Source: Alloboseaceae bacterium BT-24-1 (GTDB lineage: Bacteria > Pseudomonadota > Alphaproteobacteria > Rhizobiales > Beijerinckiaceae). Taken from it: a stretch of 64,000 nucleotides of DNA. Both the position numbers and the translations under genes were made by a program. Every line of letters begins with the position of its first letter. Position 1 is the first letter of the stretch. The notes beneath the pieces were generated by a model, which saw nothing but the letters and a program-made list of their open reading frames with translations, did no database searches and had not been told where the DNA came from. Below are positions 54,551-63,894 of this stretch, piece by piece. Location of the stretch: positions 71,781 to 135,780 of the forward strand of contig JAOYTL010000017.1 of NCBI GenBank assembly GCA_025846845.1, written 5' to 3'.

Positions 54551-55183
54551 ATGCCCTTGCCCGATCCAAAAACCCGCCATCCGATCGCCGGCTGGAAAGG
54601 CACGGCCTTCCTCAAGGCGGTCGTCGATCATCCGCTCGTCGAGGTCGGCGACTACTCCTATTACGACGACTCGCGCGGCCCCGAGCATTTCCTCGCCCGC
54701 TGCGTGCGCTATCATTTCGACTTCATCGGCGACCGGCTGATCATCGGCAAGTTCGTCGCGATTGCTCAAGCAGCGCAGTTCATCATGAACGGCGCCAACC
54801 ATCCGATGTGCGGCTTCTCGACCTATCCGTTCGGCATGTTCGGCTTCGAGAACGTGCCCGACTTCACCCGCGACGGCCTCGGCTTGCGCGGCGACACCGT
54901 CATTGGCAACGATGTCTGGATCGGCCGCGAGGCGGTGATCATGCCGGGCGTCACCGTTGGCGACGGCGCGATCATCGGGACACGGGCGCAGGTCGCCCGC
55001 CACGTGCCGCCCTATGCGGTGGTGGTCGGCAATCCCGGCCGTGTCGTGAAGACGCGCTTTCCGCCGGAGGTGGTCGCGGCGCTGCTCGAGATCCGCTGGT
55101 GGGACTGGGAGCCCGAGAAGATCGCGCGCAACCTGCCCTTGATCGCCGGCGCGGACATCGACGCGCTGCGCTCTGCCGTGTAG
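54551..55183 (+). CDS. CatB-related O-acetyltransferase (XAT class)
   Basis: A 210-residue left-handed beta-helix acetyltransferase with hexapeptide-type repeats (DRLIIGKFVAIAQAAQFIMN; TVIGNDVWIGREAVIMPGVT) and the NGANHPM motif, whose histidine is the catalytic base of xenobiotic/chloramphenicol-type acetyltransferases. Related chromosomal proteins acetylate antibiotics or sugars; antibiotic specificity cannot be inferred. It stands between yidC and engB, an insertion into a commonly conserved housekeeping order, nine bases before engB. Confidence 0.88.
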   Translation: MPLPDPKTRHPIAGWKGTAFLKAVVDHPLVEVGDYSYYDDSRGPEHFLARCVRYHFDFIGDRLIIGKFVAIAQAAQFIMNGANHPMCGFSTYPFGMFGFENVPDFTRDGLGLRGDTVIGNDVWIGREAVIMPGVTVGDGAIIGTRAQVARHVPPYAVVVGNPGRVVKTRFPPEVVAALLEIRWWDWEPEKIARNLPLIAGADIDALRSAV

Positions 55184-55192
55184 GCAGGGGCA

Positions 55193-55858
55193 ATGACCTC
55201 AGATCAGACCACGCCGTTCACCGCCGAAGAACTCGAAACCGCCCGAAAACTCTTCGAGGGTCCGTGGGACTTCGTCTGGGCCTCGACCAAGATCGACGAC
55301 CTGCCGCCTATGGTCGGGCAGGAGATCGCCTTCGCCGGCCGTTCCAATGTCGGAAAGTCGAGCCTGATCAACGCGCTGACCCGCCGCAACGCGCTGGCGC
55401 GGACGTCGCATACGCCGGGCCGCACCCAGCAGCTCAACTTCTTCCGCCAGGTCGACCATGACGAGCGCCTGACCATCGTCGACATGCCGGGCTACGGCTA
55501 TGCCGCCGTCGGCAAGGAGAAGGTCGCGGCCTGGACCCGGCTGATCCACGACTATCTGCGCGGCCGCGCCAATCTGATGCGCGTCTATGTGCTGATCGAC
55601 GCCCGTCACGGCATCAAGGATGTCGACGGCGCCGTGCTGGAGACGCTCGACAAGGCCGCCGTCAGCTATCAGGTCGTGCTGACCAAGGGTGATGCGCTGA
55701 AGCAGGCCGACCAGACCTTCATGGCCGAGGCGACCTATGACGAGATCAAGCGCCGTCCGGCCGCCTTCCCCGAGGTACTGCTGACCTCCAGCGAGAAGGG
55801 CATCGGCATTCCCGAGTTCCGTGCCGCGATCGCGCGCGCCTTGGCGGAGCGCGCCTGA
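55193..55858 (+). CDS. engB: Ribosome biogenesis GTPase EngB
   Basis: A 221-residue GTPase (also YsxC/YihA) with G1 GRSNVGKSSLINAL, the G2 region ARTSHTPGRTQQLNFF, G3 DMPGYGYAAVG and G4 TKGD (residues in VVLTKGDALKQAD). It is required for 50S subunit assembly. In related genomes it often follows yidC directly; here the acetyltransferase gene separates them. The family's frequent neighbour argB does not follow. Confidence 0.95.
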   Translation: MTSDQTTPFTAEELETARKLFEGPWDFVWASTKIDDLPPMVGQEIAFAGRSNVGKSSLINALTRRNALARTSHTPGRTQQLNFFRQVDHDERLTIVDMPGYGYAAVGKEKVAAWTRLIHDYLRGRANLMRVYVLIDARHGIKDVDGAVLETLDKAAVSYQVVLTKGDALKQADQTFMAEATYDEIKRRPAAFPEVLLTSSEKGIGIPEFRAAIARALAERA

Positions 55859-56020
55859 CGACAGGTCTCATTGCTGCGTCGCTTCGTCTTTCGCAAAGAC
55901 AGCCAGGTGATATTGCGGTGACGCAATGTCGGGCTTGCCCGGCAAGGGGACGACAAGCGCGGCTGAAAGCCCCATCTTGCGCTCAGGCGGCATTGCCGCC
56001 CGCAAGTTTGGAGCAGTCCC

Positions 56021-56878
56021 ATGTCCGCAGCCGCAGAGGCTTTGGCCCACCCCATCCGCAACGAGGCGCTCGATGCCCCCGTCCATATCGGCGCGGTGAG
56101 CTTGCGCGTCCGCGATCTCGCCGGGCTGACGACGTTCTATCGCGATGCAATCGGGCTCTCGGTCCTGAGCCAGGGCGCGAACGAGACCGTGCTAGGTGCC
56201 GGCGGCGAGCCGCTGGTGACGCTCGAAGCGGGTGCGCAGCATCCGTCCTCAGCCGCAGGGCTGTTCCATATGGCGATCCTGCTGCCGTCGCGCCGCGATC
56301 TCGGCAACTGGCTGCGGCATGCGGCCGAGACCGGCGTCGGGCTGGAGGGTGCCTCGAACCATCTCGTCAGCGAGGCGCTCTATCTCTCCGATCCCGAGGG
56401 CAACGGCATCGAGATCTATCGCGATCGCAGCCGTCCCGAATGGCCGCGTCTCGATGGCGGCCGGCTCAAGATGGCGACCGAGCGGCTCGATCTCGACGTG
56501 CTGCTGCGCGACGCGGACGATCGCACCTATGCCGGCATGCCTGAGGGCACCGTGATGGGCCATGTCCATCTGCGCGTCGGTGACGTCGCGCAGGCCGAAG
56601 GCTTCTATCGCGACGCGCTCGGCTTCGAGGTGACGGTGCACTATCCCGGCGCGAGCTTCATGGCGACCGGCGGCTATCATCACCACATCGCCGCCAATGT
56701 CTGGCACAGCCGCGGTGCCGGCCCGCGCCGGGACAGTGAGGCCGGGCTCGCGAGCTTCGAGTTGGTCGCGCGCGATGCGGAAGCTCATGCCGCGCTGAGC
56801 CGGCGTATAGCTTCTGCTGGGGGCGATGCTGGATCGGTCGTCGATCCCTGGGGCAACCGGATCACGCTCCGGGGCTGA
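56021..56878 (+). CDS. Two-module VOC protein, extradiol dioxygenase-like
   Basis: A 285-residue protein with two VOC modules. The first opens VHIGAVSLRVRDLAGLTTFY and includes GLFHMAILLPSRRDL and LYLSDPEGNGIEIYRDR. The second opens MGHVHLRVGDVAQAEGFYRD and includes YHHHIAANVWHSRG. The conserved His in HVHLRV, His in the YHHHIAANVW strand and the late Glu-type positions fit a catechol 2,3-dioxygenase-type iron site, as in the CatE-like proteins. The substrate is unknown. It is convergent with the GNAT gene, three bases away. Confidence 0.85.
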   Translation: MSAAAEALAHPIRNEALDAPVHIGAVSLRVRDLAGLTTFYRDAIGLSVLSQGANETVLGAGGEPLVTLEAGAQHPSSAAGLFHMAILLPSRRDLGNWLRHAAETGVGLEGASNHLVSEALYLSDPEGNGIEIYRDRSRPEWPRLDGGRLKMATERLDLDVLLRDADDRTYAGMPEGTVMGHVHLRVGDVAQAEGFYRDALGFEVTVHYPGASFMATGGYHHHIAANVWHSRGAGPRRDSEAGLASFELVARDAEAHAALSRRIASAGGDAGSVVDPWGNRITLRG

Positions 56879-56881
56879 CTT

Positions 56882-57330
56882 TCAGCGCGTCAGCAGGTGG
56901 GTCCGGCGCGTACCACTGGCATCACGCTGGAAACCCATCGCCTCCCAGAAGGCGGATGCGCCGGCATCGGCGGCATTGAGCGACAGCCGCGGCGCCAGTG
57001 CGAAGCCCTGCTGGATCAGGGTGCTGGCGAGCGCCCTGCCGACACCTTCGCGCCGGTGCTCCGGTCGGACATAGACATGGCGGATGCGCAGCAGATCGGG
57101 CGCCGGATCATAGGGGTCGGGCGTCACTGCCCCGACCGCTGCCAGCATGCCGTCGCGATAGAGCGCGAAGAGCGCGTTGCGGTCATCTCCAGCCAGATAG
57201 CGGCCGGCATCCCATTCTTCGAGGATGCCCTCGACGAAGCGGTAGCCCTCGGCCGCCGCTTCGGCTTGCAAGGCAGGCATCTCGTCCGGCAGGGCTTCGC
57301 CCAGCCGGACGATCTGCAGGTTCGTTGGGG

Positions 57331-57334
<4 letters not shown>
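56882..57334 (-). CDS. GNAT-family N-acetyltransferase
   Basis: A 150-residue acetyltransferase with LLRIRHVYVRPEHRREGVGR followed by ALASTLIQQGF, the acetyl-CoA-binding motif A (RREGVGRAL), and a C-terminal LNAADAGASAFWEAMGFQRD typical of GNAT motif B. Acceptor unknown. Its start overlaps the cysK stop by four bases, placing it at the end of the coaBC-dut-rrf2-cysK operon. That may link it to amino-acid or thiol metabolism, but this is only positional. Confidence 0.88.
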
Positions 57335-58305
<971 letters not shown>

Positions 58306-58362
58306 GGCGGCCTCCCTTGCTGATCTAGGCTCTTGAACTGGAACTCACGCTAGCATCAAATC

Positions 58363-58373
58363 ACAGAATCTGT
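58363..58373. promoter_or_regulatory. Short palindrome between rrf2 and cysK
   Basis: ACAGA-A-TCTGT, perfect 5-bp arms around one base, lies in the 91-base gap upstream of cysK. It is a candidate binding site for the Rrf2-family regulator encoded just upstream. Confidence 0.4.
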
Positions 58374-58396
58374 CGAGGAATGAGCAATTTAACAGG

Positions 58397-58849
58397 CTAT
58401 ATCGTGAAATCTGTATCGACCGGCGGTTTTCCGGTCGCAGCGCGCTCTTCGGCCTCGCGGCAGAGGTCGGCGACGCTGACCGCGTCGAGCTTGGCGAGCC
58501 AGGCATCCATGGCCTGCTGCATCATCGGGTCGACCACGGCGTCCACCAGGGCGGAACGCGGCAGTGGCGGCAGGGTTTCGTCCGCGTTCGCCTGCATCGC
58601 AGCCCGCACGATCTCGCCGGCGGTGATGCGACGGCGTTCCCGGGCGAGTTCGTAGCCGCCGCGCGGGCCGCGCACGCCCTTGAGAATGCCGACCCTGACC
58701 AGCGCCTGCAGCACGGTTTCGAGATGGCGCGGCGGCAATTCGTGGCGAGCTGCCAGCGCCTTGGCCGCGACGGGGGTGGGGCGGGCATGCAGGGCGATGT
58801 CGACCACGGCGGTGACGGCGAGCAGGCTGCGGCGCGAGAGCTGGATCAT
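58397..58849 (-). CDS. Rrf2-family transcriptional regulator lacking the Fe-S cysteines
   Basis: A 150-residue Rrf2-type winged helix. The N-terminal LSRRSLLAVTAVVDIALHAR and ALAARHELPPRHLETVLQAL with VRVGILKGVRGPRGGYELAR are the expected DNA-binding region and wing. IscR/NsrR-type regulators bind Fe-S clusters with three cysteines in the middle; here only one Cys (DLCREAEE, near the C-terminus) is present. A CymR-like sensor of cysteine status is therefore more likely, fitting its position before cysK. It overlaps the dut stop by four bases. Confidence 0.85.
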   Translation of the reverse strand: MIQLSRRSLLAVTAVVDIALHARPTPVAAKALAARHELPPRHLETVLQALVRVGILKGVRGPRGGYELARERRRITAGEIVRAAMQANADETLPPLPRSALVDAVVDPMMQQAMDAWLAKLDAVSVADLCREAEERAATGKPPVDTDFTI

Positions 58850-59331
58850 GCCTTGCCTCCGGCCGCCTGCCGCGAAGCGGTGTCGCTCACCCCGGTCGAG
58901 CCGAAGCCACCGGCGCCGCGCGTGGTCTCAGAGAGCTCCTCGACCTCGACGATCTCGGCCTGCAGCACGGTCGCGACGACGAGCTGGGCGATGCGGTCGC
59001 CATGCGCGATGGTCAAGGCCTCCTCACCGTGATTGATCAGGATGACCTTGACCTCGCCGCGATAGTCCGCGTCGATCGTCCCCGGCGTGTTGAGCAGGGT
59101 GACGCCATGGCGCAGCGCCAGACCCGAGCGCGGCCGGATCTGGCCTTCGGTGCCCACCGGCAATTCGAGCACGAGCCCGGTTGGCATGAGCAAACGCTCA
59201 CCCGGCTCCAGCCGCAGCGGCCCGTCGGGCAAGGCGGCGCGCAGATCGAGCCCGGCCGCTCCCACTGTCTCGTAGGCTGGCAGCGGCAGGTCATGGGCGT
59301 GTGGCAGGCGCCTTATGCGGAGGGTCGCCAT
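58846..59331 (-). CDS. dut: dUTP diphosphatase
   Basis: A 161-residue trimeric dUTPase converting dUTP to dUMP and pyrophosphate, preventing uracil incorporation and supplying dTMP synthesis. Motifs in order are AGLDLRAAL (I), RPRSGLALRHGV (II), NTPGTIDADYRGEVKVIL (III), GDRIAQLVV (IV) and the C-terminal GAGGFGSTG (V) that closes over the substrate. It lies five bases after coaBC, a pairing common in bacteria, and overlaps the rrf2 start. Confidence 0.95.
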   Translation of the reverse strand: MATLRIRRLPHAHDLPLPAYETVGAAGLDLRAALPDGPLRLEPGERLLMPTGLVLELPVGTEGQIRPRSGLALRHGVTLLNTPGTIDADYRGEVKVILINHGEEALTIAHGDRIAQLVVATVLQAEIVEVEELSETTRGAGGFGSTGVSDTASRQAAGGKA

Positions 59332-59336
59332 CGCCT

Positions 59337-60605
59337 TCAGCCCTTCTGCGTCAGCAGGTCGGCGAAATGCGCGACGAGGCGCGCCGCCACTTCCGCCTTG
59401 GGCAGGGTCGGCCAGGTCTCGACGCTGTCGGCGCTGACAAGATGGACGGTGTTGGCGTCGCCGCCCATCACGCCGGTGCCGCCGACATCGTTGGCGACGA
59501 TCAGGTCGCAGCCCTTTCTGGCCAGCTTGGCGCGGGCATAGTCCACGACGTTCTGTGTCTCGGCCGCAAAGCCGACGACCAGAGTCGGCCGGTCGATCTC
59601 GCGTGCCGCGATGGTGGCGAGGATGTCGGGGTTCTCGACCAGAGCGAGGCTGGGCGGCCCGCCACCGTCCTTCTTCATCTTCTGGCCGGCAGCGTCCGCG
59701 GTGCGCCAGTCGGCGACGGCGGCGGCGAAGATCGCAAGATCGGCCGGCAGCGCCGCTTCCGTCGCCGCCAGCATGTCGCGGGCGCTCTCGACATGGACCG
59801 TGTTGACCCCGGCGGGGTCGGCAATGGCTACAGGGCCGGAGATCAGCGTCACCTCGGCGCCTGCCGCTGCCGCCGCTGCGGCGATGGCGTGACCCTGCTT
59901 CCCGGAGGAGCGGTTGGCGATGTAGCGCACCGGGTCGATCGGCTCATGCGTCGGGCCGGAGGTGACGAGCACGCGCTTGCCCGCAAGCGGCTTCGGTCCG
60001 GCGGGACCGCCGCCGGGCAAACGGCCGAGGAAGCCGATCGAGGGCGGATGGCGGGTGTCGCCGGCAAGCGCAAGTTCGATCGCCGCCAGCAGCTCGTGCG
60101 GCTCGGCCATGCGGCCGGGGCCGCTCTCGCCGCGCTCGGCCATGGCGCCGGAGTTCGGCCCGACCACGAGGACGCCATCCTTCTGCAGCGTCGCCATGTT
60201 GCGCCGCGTCGCCGGGTGCTCCCACATCCGCGGGTTCATCGCCGGTGCGACCAGGATGCGCTTGTCGGTGGCGATAAGCGCTGTCGACGCCAGATCGTCG
60301 GCATGGCCGTTCGCCATCTTGGCGAGCAGGTCGGCGGTCGCAGGCGCCACGACGAGGAGGTCGGTCGAGCGCGACAGGGCGATATGGCCGATATCGGCCT
60401 CGTCGGTCAGCGAGAACAGGTCGGTGAAGCATTTCTCGCCGGCGAGCGAGGAGACCGCGAGCGGCGTGACGAACTGCTCGCCTGCCTTGGTCAGGATGCA
60501 GCGGCAGGCGATGCCGTGATCCTTCAGACGCCGGATCAGCTCCAGGCATTTATAGGCGGCGATGCCGCCACCGATGATCAGCAGGATGGAGCGGGAGGCG
60601 GGCAA
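59337..60605 (-). CDS. coaBC: Bifunctional coenzyme A biosynthesis protein CoaBC
   Basis: A 422-residue fusion of phosphopantothenoylcysteine decarboxylase (CoaC, N-terminal: ILLIIGGGIAAYKCLELIRR; HIALSRSTDLLVVAPATADL; NPRMWEHPATRRNM) and synthetase (CoaB, C-terminal: GKRVLVTSGPTHEPIDPVRY, IANRSSGKQGHAIA). Where E. coli CoaC has the ACG motif with its catalytic Cys, this protein reads GAMAERGESGPGRMAEP, without a cysteine. The start appears to be TTG with GGAG nine bases upstream. It is first in the operon coaBC-dut-rrf2-cysK-GNAT. Confidence 0.92.
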   Translation of the reverse strand: MPASRSILLIIGGGIAAYKCLELIRRLKDHGIACRCILTKAGEQFVTPLAVSSLAGEKCFTDLFSLTDEADIGHIALSRSTDLLVVAPATADLLAKMANGHADDLASTALIATDKRILVAPAMNPRMWEHPATRRNMATLQKDGVLVVGPNSGAMAERGESGPGRMAEPHELLAAIELALAGDTRHPPSIGFLGRLPGGGPAGPKPLAGKRVLVTSGPTHEPIDPVRYIANRSSGKQGHAIAAAAAAAGAEVTLISGPVAIADPAGVNTVHVESARDMLAATEAALPADLAIFAAAVADWRTADAAGQKMKKDGGGPPSLALVENPDILATIAAREIDRPTLVVGFAAETQNVVDYARAKLARKGCDLIVANDVGGTGVMGGDANTVHLVSADSVETWPTLPKAEVAARLVAHFADLLTQKG

Positions 60606-60795
60606 TGGCGTGGCTCCGGAAGGCAGGGCGCGCCGTTTGGTAGCATCGGCCGGGCCGGGCTGTCATGTGCCGCCATTGCAGGCCCATGGCCGTGCATCGT
60701 CGCACGAGGGGCGCGTCAGCGGCGCATGTTGCAACTGCACCATGCGCTCGGCTAGTTGTTTTCGAGGCCTCCCACCCAGCGACGAAGGCATCAAG

Positions 60796-61503
60796 ATGAA
60801 GAAGGTTTATCCCGACGCCAAGGTGGCGCTCGCCGGCGTCGTCAAGGACGGCATGACCATCATGGCCGGCGGTTTCGGCCTCTGCGGCATTCCCGATATG
60901 CTGATCGAGGCGATCCGCGAATCCGGCGCCAGGGACCTGACCTTCATCTCCAACAATGCCGGTGTCGACGGCGCCGGACTCGGCGTCCTGCTCGAGACCC
61001 GCCAGATCCGGAAGATGATCAGCTCCTATGTCGGCGAGAACAAGCTGTTCGCCGAGCAGTATCTGTCCGGCCAGCTCGAACTCGAATTCAATCCGCAGGG
61101 CACCCTTGCCGAGCGCATCCGTGCCGGCGGCGCCGGCATCCCGGCCTTCTTCACCAAGACCGGTGTCGGCACGCTGATCGCCGAGGGCAAGGAGGAGCGC
61201 GAATTCGACGGCGAGCGCTACATTATGGAGCGCGGCCTCTTCGCCGACATCTCGATCGTCCACGCCTGGAAGGGCGATACCGAGGGCAACCTCGTCTACC
61301 GGAAGACGGCGCGCAACTTCAACCCGATGATGGCTTCGGCCTCGCGGCTCACCGTCGCTCAGGTCGAGCATCTCGTCCCCGCCGGCGAGATCGATCCCGA
61401 CCAGATCCACACGCCCGGCATCTTCGTGAAGCGCCTCGTGCACGTCGCCAATCCGGCAAAGCGCATCGAGCAGCGCACCGTGCGCAAGCGCGAAACGGCT
61501 TGA
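60796..61503 (+). CDS. scoA: 3-oxoacid CoA-transferase subunit A
   Basis: A 235-residue alpha subunit of a succinyl-CoA:3-ketoacid CoA-transferase-type enzyme. DGMTIMAGGFGLCGIPDMLI and LTFISNNAGVDGAGLGVLLE are family hallmarks. It activates acetoacetate or a related 3-oxoacid at the expense of succinyl-CoA, in ketone-body or polyhydroxybutyrate breakdown. I chose ATG 60796 because the family N-terminus begins KKVYPDAKVALAGV there; the open frame extends much further upstream without conserved sequence. It is 15 bases before the beta subunit gene. Confidence 0.93.
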   Translation: MKKVYPDAKVALAGVVKDGMTIMAGGFGLCGIPDMLIEAIRESGARDLTFISNNAGVDGAGLGVLLETRQIRKMISSYVGENKLFAEQYLSGQLELEFNPQGTLAERIRAGGAGIPAFFTKTGVGTLIAEGKEEREFDGERYIMERGLFADISIVHAWKGDTEGNLVYRKTARNFNPMMASASRLTVAQVEHLVPAGEIDPDQIHTPGIFVKRLVHVANPAKRIEQRTVRKRETA

Positions 61504-61518
61504 GGGGAGATCACGCAC

Positions 61519-62172
61519 ATGGCCTGGACTCGTGAACAGATCGCCGCTCGCGCCGCCAAGGAGCTGAAGGACGGCTTCTACGTCAACCTCGGCATCGGCA
61601 TCCCGACGCTCGTTTCGAACTACATCCCCGACGGCATGAGCGTGCAGCTCCAGTCGGAGAACGGCATGCTCGGCATGGGCCCCTTCCCCTATGAGGGCGA
61701 GGAGGATCCCGACCTGATCAATGCCGGCAAGCAGACCATTACCGAGCTGCCGACGACGAGCTATTTCTCCTCTTCGGACTCTTTCGGCATGATCCGCGGC
61801 GGCCATATCGACCTCTCCATCCTGGGCGCCATGCAGGTCGCTGAGAATGGCGACCTCGCCAACTGGATGATCCCCGGCAAGATGGTGAAGGGCATGGGCG
61901 GCGCCATGGACCTCGTCGCCGGGGTCAAGAAGGTCGTCGTGGTGATGGAGCACGTCGCCAAGAACAAGGACGGCTCGGAATCGCCGAAGCTGCTTAAGGC
62001 CTGCGACCTGCCGCTGACCGGTGCCGGCGTCGTCGACATGGTGATCACCGATCTCGGCGTCTTCTCGATCGACGAGAACGGCGGCGGCATGACCCTGATC
62101 GAGCTCGCCGAAGGCGTGACGCTCGACGAAATCAAGGCCAAGACAGAGGCGGAGTTCAAGGTCGCGGTCTGA
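61519..62172 (+). CDS. scoB: 3-oxoacid CoA-transferase subunit B
   Basis: A 217-residue beta subunit carrying the catalytic glutamate: VQLQSENGMLGMGPFPY, with Glu47 in the SENG motif forming the CoA thioester intermediate. The N-terminus YVNLGIGIPTLVSNYIPDG and DSFGMIRGGHIDLSILGAMQ are standard. It functions with the alpha subunit encoded immediately upstream. Its 3' end overlaps the convergent broken lysR gene by 17 bases. Confidence 0.94.
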   Translation: MAWTREQIAARAAKELKDGFYVNLGIGIPTLVSNYIPDGMSVQLQSENGMLGMGPFPYEGEEDPDLINAGKQTITELPTTSYFSSSDSFGMIRGGHIDLSILGAMQVAENGDLANWMIPGKMVKGMGGAMDLVAGVKKVVVVMEHVAKNKDGSESPKLLKACDLPLTGAGVVDMVITDLGVFSIDENGGGMTLIELAEGVTLDEIKAKTEAEFKVAV

Positions 62173-63080
62173 CGTCTTCCGCGCAGAGCCGCGCCAGCGC
62201 CTCGGCGAAGGCGCGCGCGGCCGGGCCCATCGCCTCATCGAGGCGGTGGGCGAGATAGGCTTCGGCCGGCAATTGGGCGTTTCGGCCGAGCGCCCGGGTC
62301 GCGACCCGGACCAGCCTGCCTTCGGCGAGATCGCGCTCGATCAGCCAGTGCGGCAGCCGGCCCCAGCCGAGCCCGGCCAGGATCATCGCATGCTTGGTGT
62401 CCTGCCCGGTGACGCGGCAGGTCTGCGGCGAGAGCACGCCGAAATCCTGCGAGCCCGAGATCGGCGTCGGGTCGATCTGCACGATCTGGAGATGTCCAGC
62501 GAGGTCGGAGCGCGACAGGACGCGCCCGTCACCGGCCCGGGCAAGCGGATGCGTCGCCGCGACGACCGCGATCGCCTCGATGCTGGTCAGGGCCTCGATC
62601 GCGATGCGCGGATCGCGGAAATTCTCACCGACCGTGATGGCGAGCGCGCTGCGCCGCTCCAGCAGGGCGGCGATCGGTCCGCCGAGCGGCTCGATGGCGA
62701 GCCGGATCGTGACCGAAGGGTAGCGCTCGCGCAGGCCGGAGAGCGCCGCGCCGATCAGCGGAAACGGGAACAGGACGTCGATGGTCAGTGCAAGCTCGAT
62801 CTCGACGCCCTTGCTGAGGCCATGCGCGCGCCTTCAGCGCGCCGACGCGCAGCAGGACCTCCCTGATATCGGTGAGCAGCGCCCGCCCCTCCGCCGTCAG
62901 GGTGGGGCGATGGCCGGAGCGGTCGAACAGGGAAAGGCCGAGCTGCATCTCGAGATTGGCGATGGCATGGCTGATCGCCGATTGCGCCCGCGACAGGCGC
63001 GTCGCTGCCGAACGGAAGCTGCCGGCGTCGGCCACGGTGGCGAAGATCCGCATCTGATCGAGTGTGAGAGCGTCCAGCAT
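62156..63080 (-). pseudogene. LysR-family regulator disrupted by a frameshift
   Basis: The N-terminal part (63080 down to about 62825) encodes a normal LysR helix-turn-helix: LTLDQMRIFATVADAGSFRS, then AATRLSRAQSAISHAIANLE and LTAEGRALLTDIREVLLRVG. It then leaves frame at a GC-dinucleotide tract (62824-62831). The effector-binding domain continues in another frame, reading HGLSKGVEIELALTIDVLFP through ATHPLARAGDGRVL to MGPAARAFAEALARLCAED, with no in-frame start of its own until a GTG far inside. Loss of one GC unit (or gain of one base) explains it. It is divergent from an MFS gene interrupted by an insertion sequence. Confidence 0.85.
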
Positions 63081-63112
63081 GATCGATTGCCTTGATCGGG
63101 TTGATGCGAATT

Positions 63113-63129
63113 ATCTCACTTTCTGAGAT
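63113..63129. promoter_or_regulatory. LysR-type operator (T-N11-A dyad) between lysR and MFS genes
   Basis: ATCTCA (63113-63118) and TGAGAT (63124-63129) are exact inverted arms with a five-base spacer and satisfy T-N11-A (T63114, A63126). It lies in the 145-base divergent promoter region, where LysR proteins typically bind. Confidence 0.6.
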
Positions 63130-63181
63130 CGACTGGAAACCACATCTCGGAGCGGCGCCAGCACGCCGCCGAGGAGTGACC

Positions 63182-63229
63182 ATGACCGATCGCAAAGTCC
63201 CGACCCTCATCGCGAGGCCCCGTTCATGA
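63182..63229 (+). CDS. Possible 15-codon leader reading frame before the MFS gene
   Basis: ATG 63182 follows a strong GAGGAG ribosome binding site. The frame reads MTDRKVPTLIARPRS and stops at TGA 63227-63229, overlapping the MFS ATG by four bases (ATGA). The MFS start itself has no comparable site, so the short frame may couple translation. It may also be only the mis-assigned start of a once longer coding region. Confidence 0.35.
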   Translation: MTDRKVPTLIARPRS

Positions 63230-63894
63230 CGACGATCACGGCGGCGCCTGCCGCCAGGACCGATTGGCTCGCCGTCACGGTCGTCGTCGCCGGCGGCGTT
63301 GTCGCGGCGCTGCAGATCGGCAAGGCTGCGATCGCGATGCCGCTGGTCCAAGCCGAGTTCGGGCTCGACCTCGGCACGCTCGGCTGGCTCGCCTCGATCT
63401 TCGCCGTGCTCGGCATGGTCGGCGGCATCCCGGTCGGCACGCTCGCCATCGGCCTCGGCGCGCGGCGCGTCCTCCTGCTCGGCCTCGTGGCCGTGGCGAT
63501 CGGTGCCCTGCTGGGCGCGGCGGCACCGCGCTTTCCGATGCTGCTGGCGTCGCGCGTCCTCGAAGGCTTAGGCTTCCTGCTGATCACCATCGCCGGGCCG
63601 GCCATTTTGCAGCGTGTCGCCAGTCCCGCGCAGCGCGACATCGCCATGGCGCTATGGAGCAGCTTCATGCCGGCCGGCATCGCGCTCGCCATGCTGGCGG
63701 GGCTCTGGCTCACCGACTGGCGCATGATCTGGCAGGTCACCGGCGCTCTCGCCGTCGTCGCCATCGCGCTTACTTTGCTCGCCGTGCCGCAGGTCGACGG
63801 CGGCGGGCGCACGTCCCTGGCGGCGCTGGCGGGTGATGCCGGCGCGGTGCTGAGCGCCCGCGGCCCGCTGCTGCTCGCGCTTAGAGCACGCTGA
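63226..63894 (+). pseudogene. MFS transporter truncated by IS630-type insertion
   Basis: The frame encodes an MFS N-terminal half: a helix 1 region VVVAGGVVAALQIGKAAIAM, motif-A-like GGIPVGTLAIGLGARRVLLL and further helices up to about residue 219 (about six helices). The usual length is near 390-400 residues. Coding is interrupted after ...LLALL/AL at the TA dinucleotide 63882-63883, where the IS630-type sequence begins; the last three codons (RAR) and stop come from the element. It is divergent from the broken lysR gene, presumably its regulator. Confidence 0.85.

Noticed and set aside
62156..62482. A separate 108-residue gene downstream of the lysR start
   Set aside because: It is the C-terminal effector domain of the same LysR protein. 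The frame is open upstream without a start codon and continues the family sequence.
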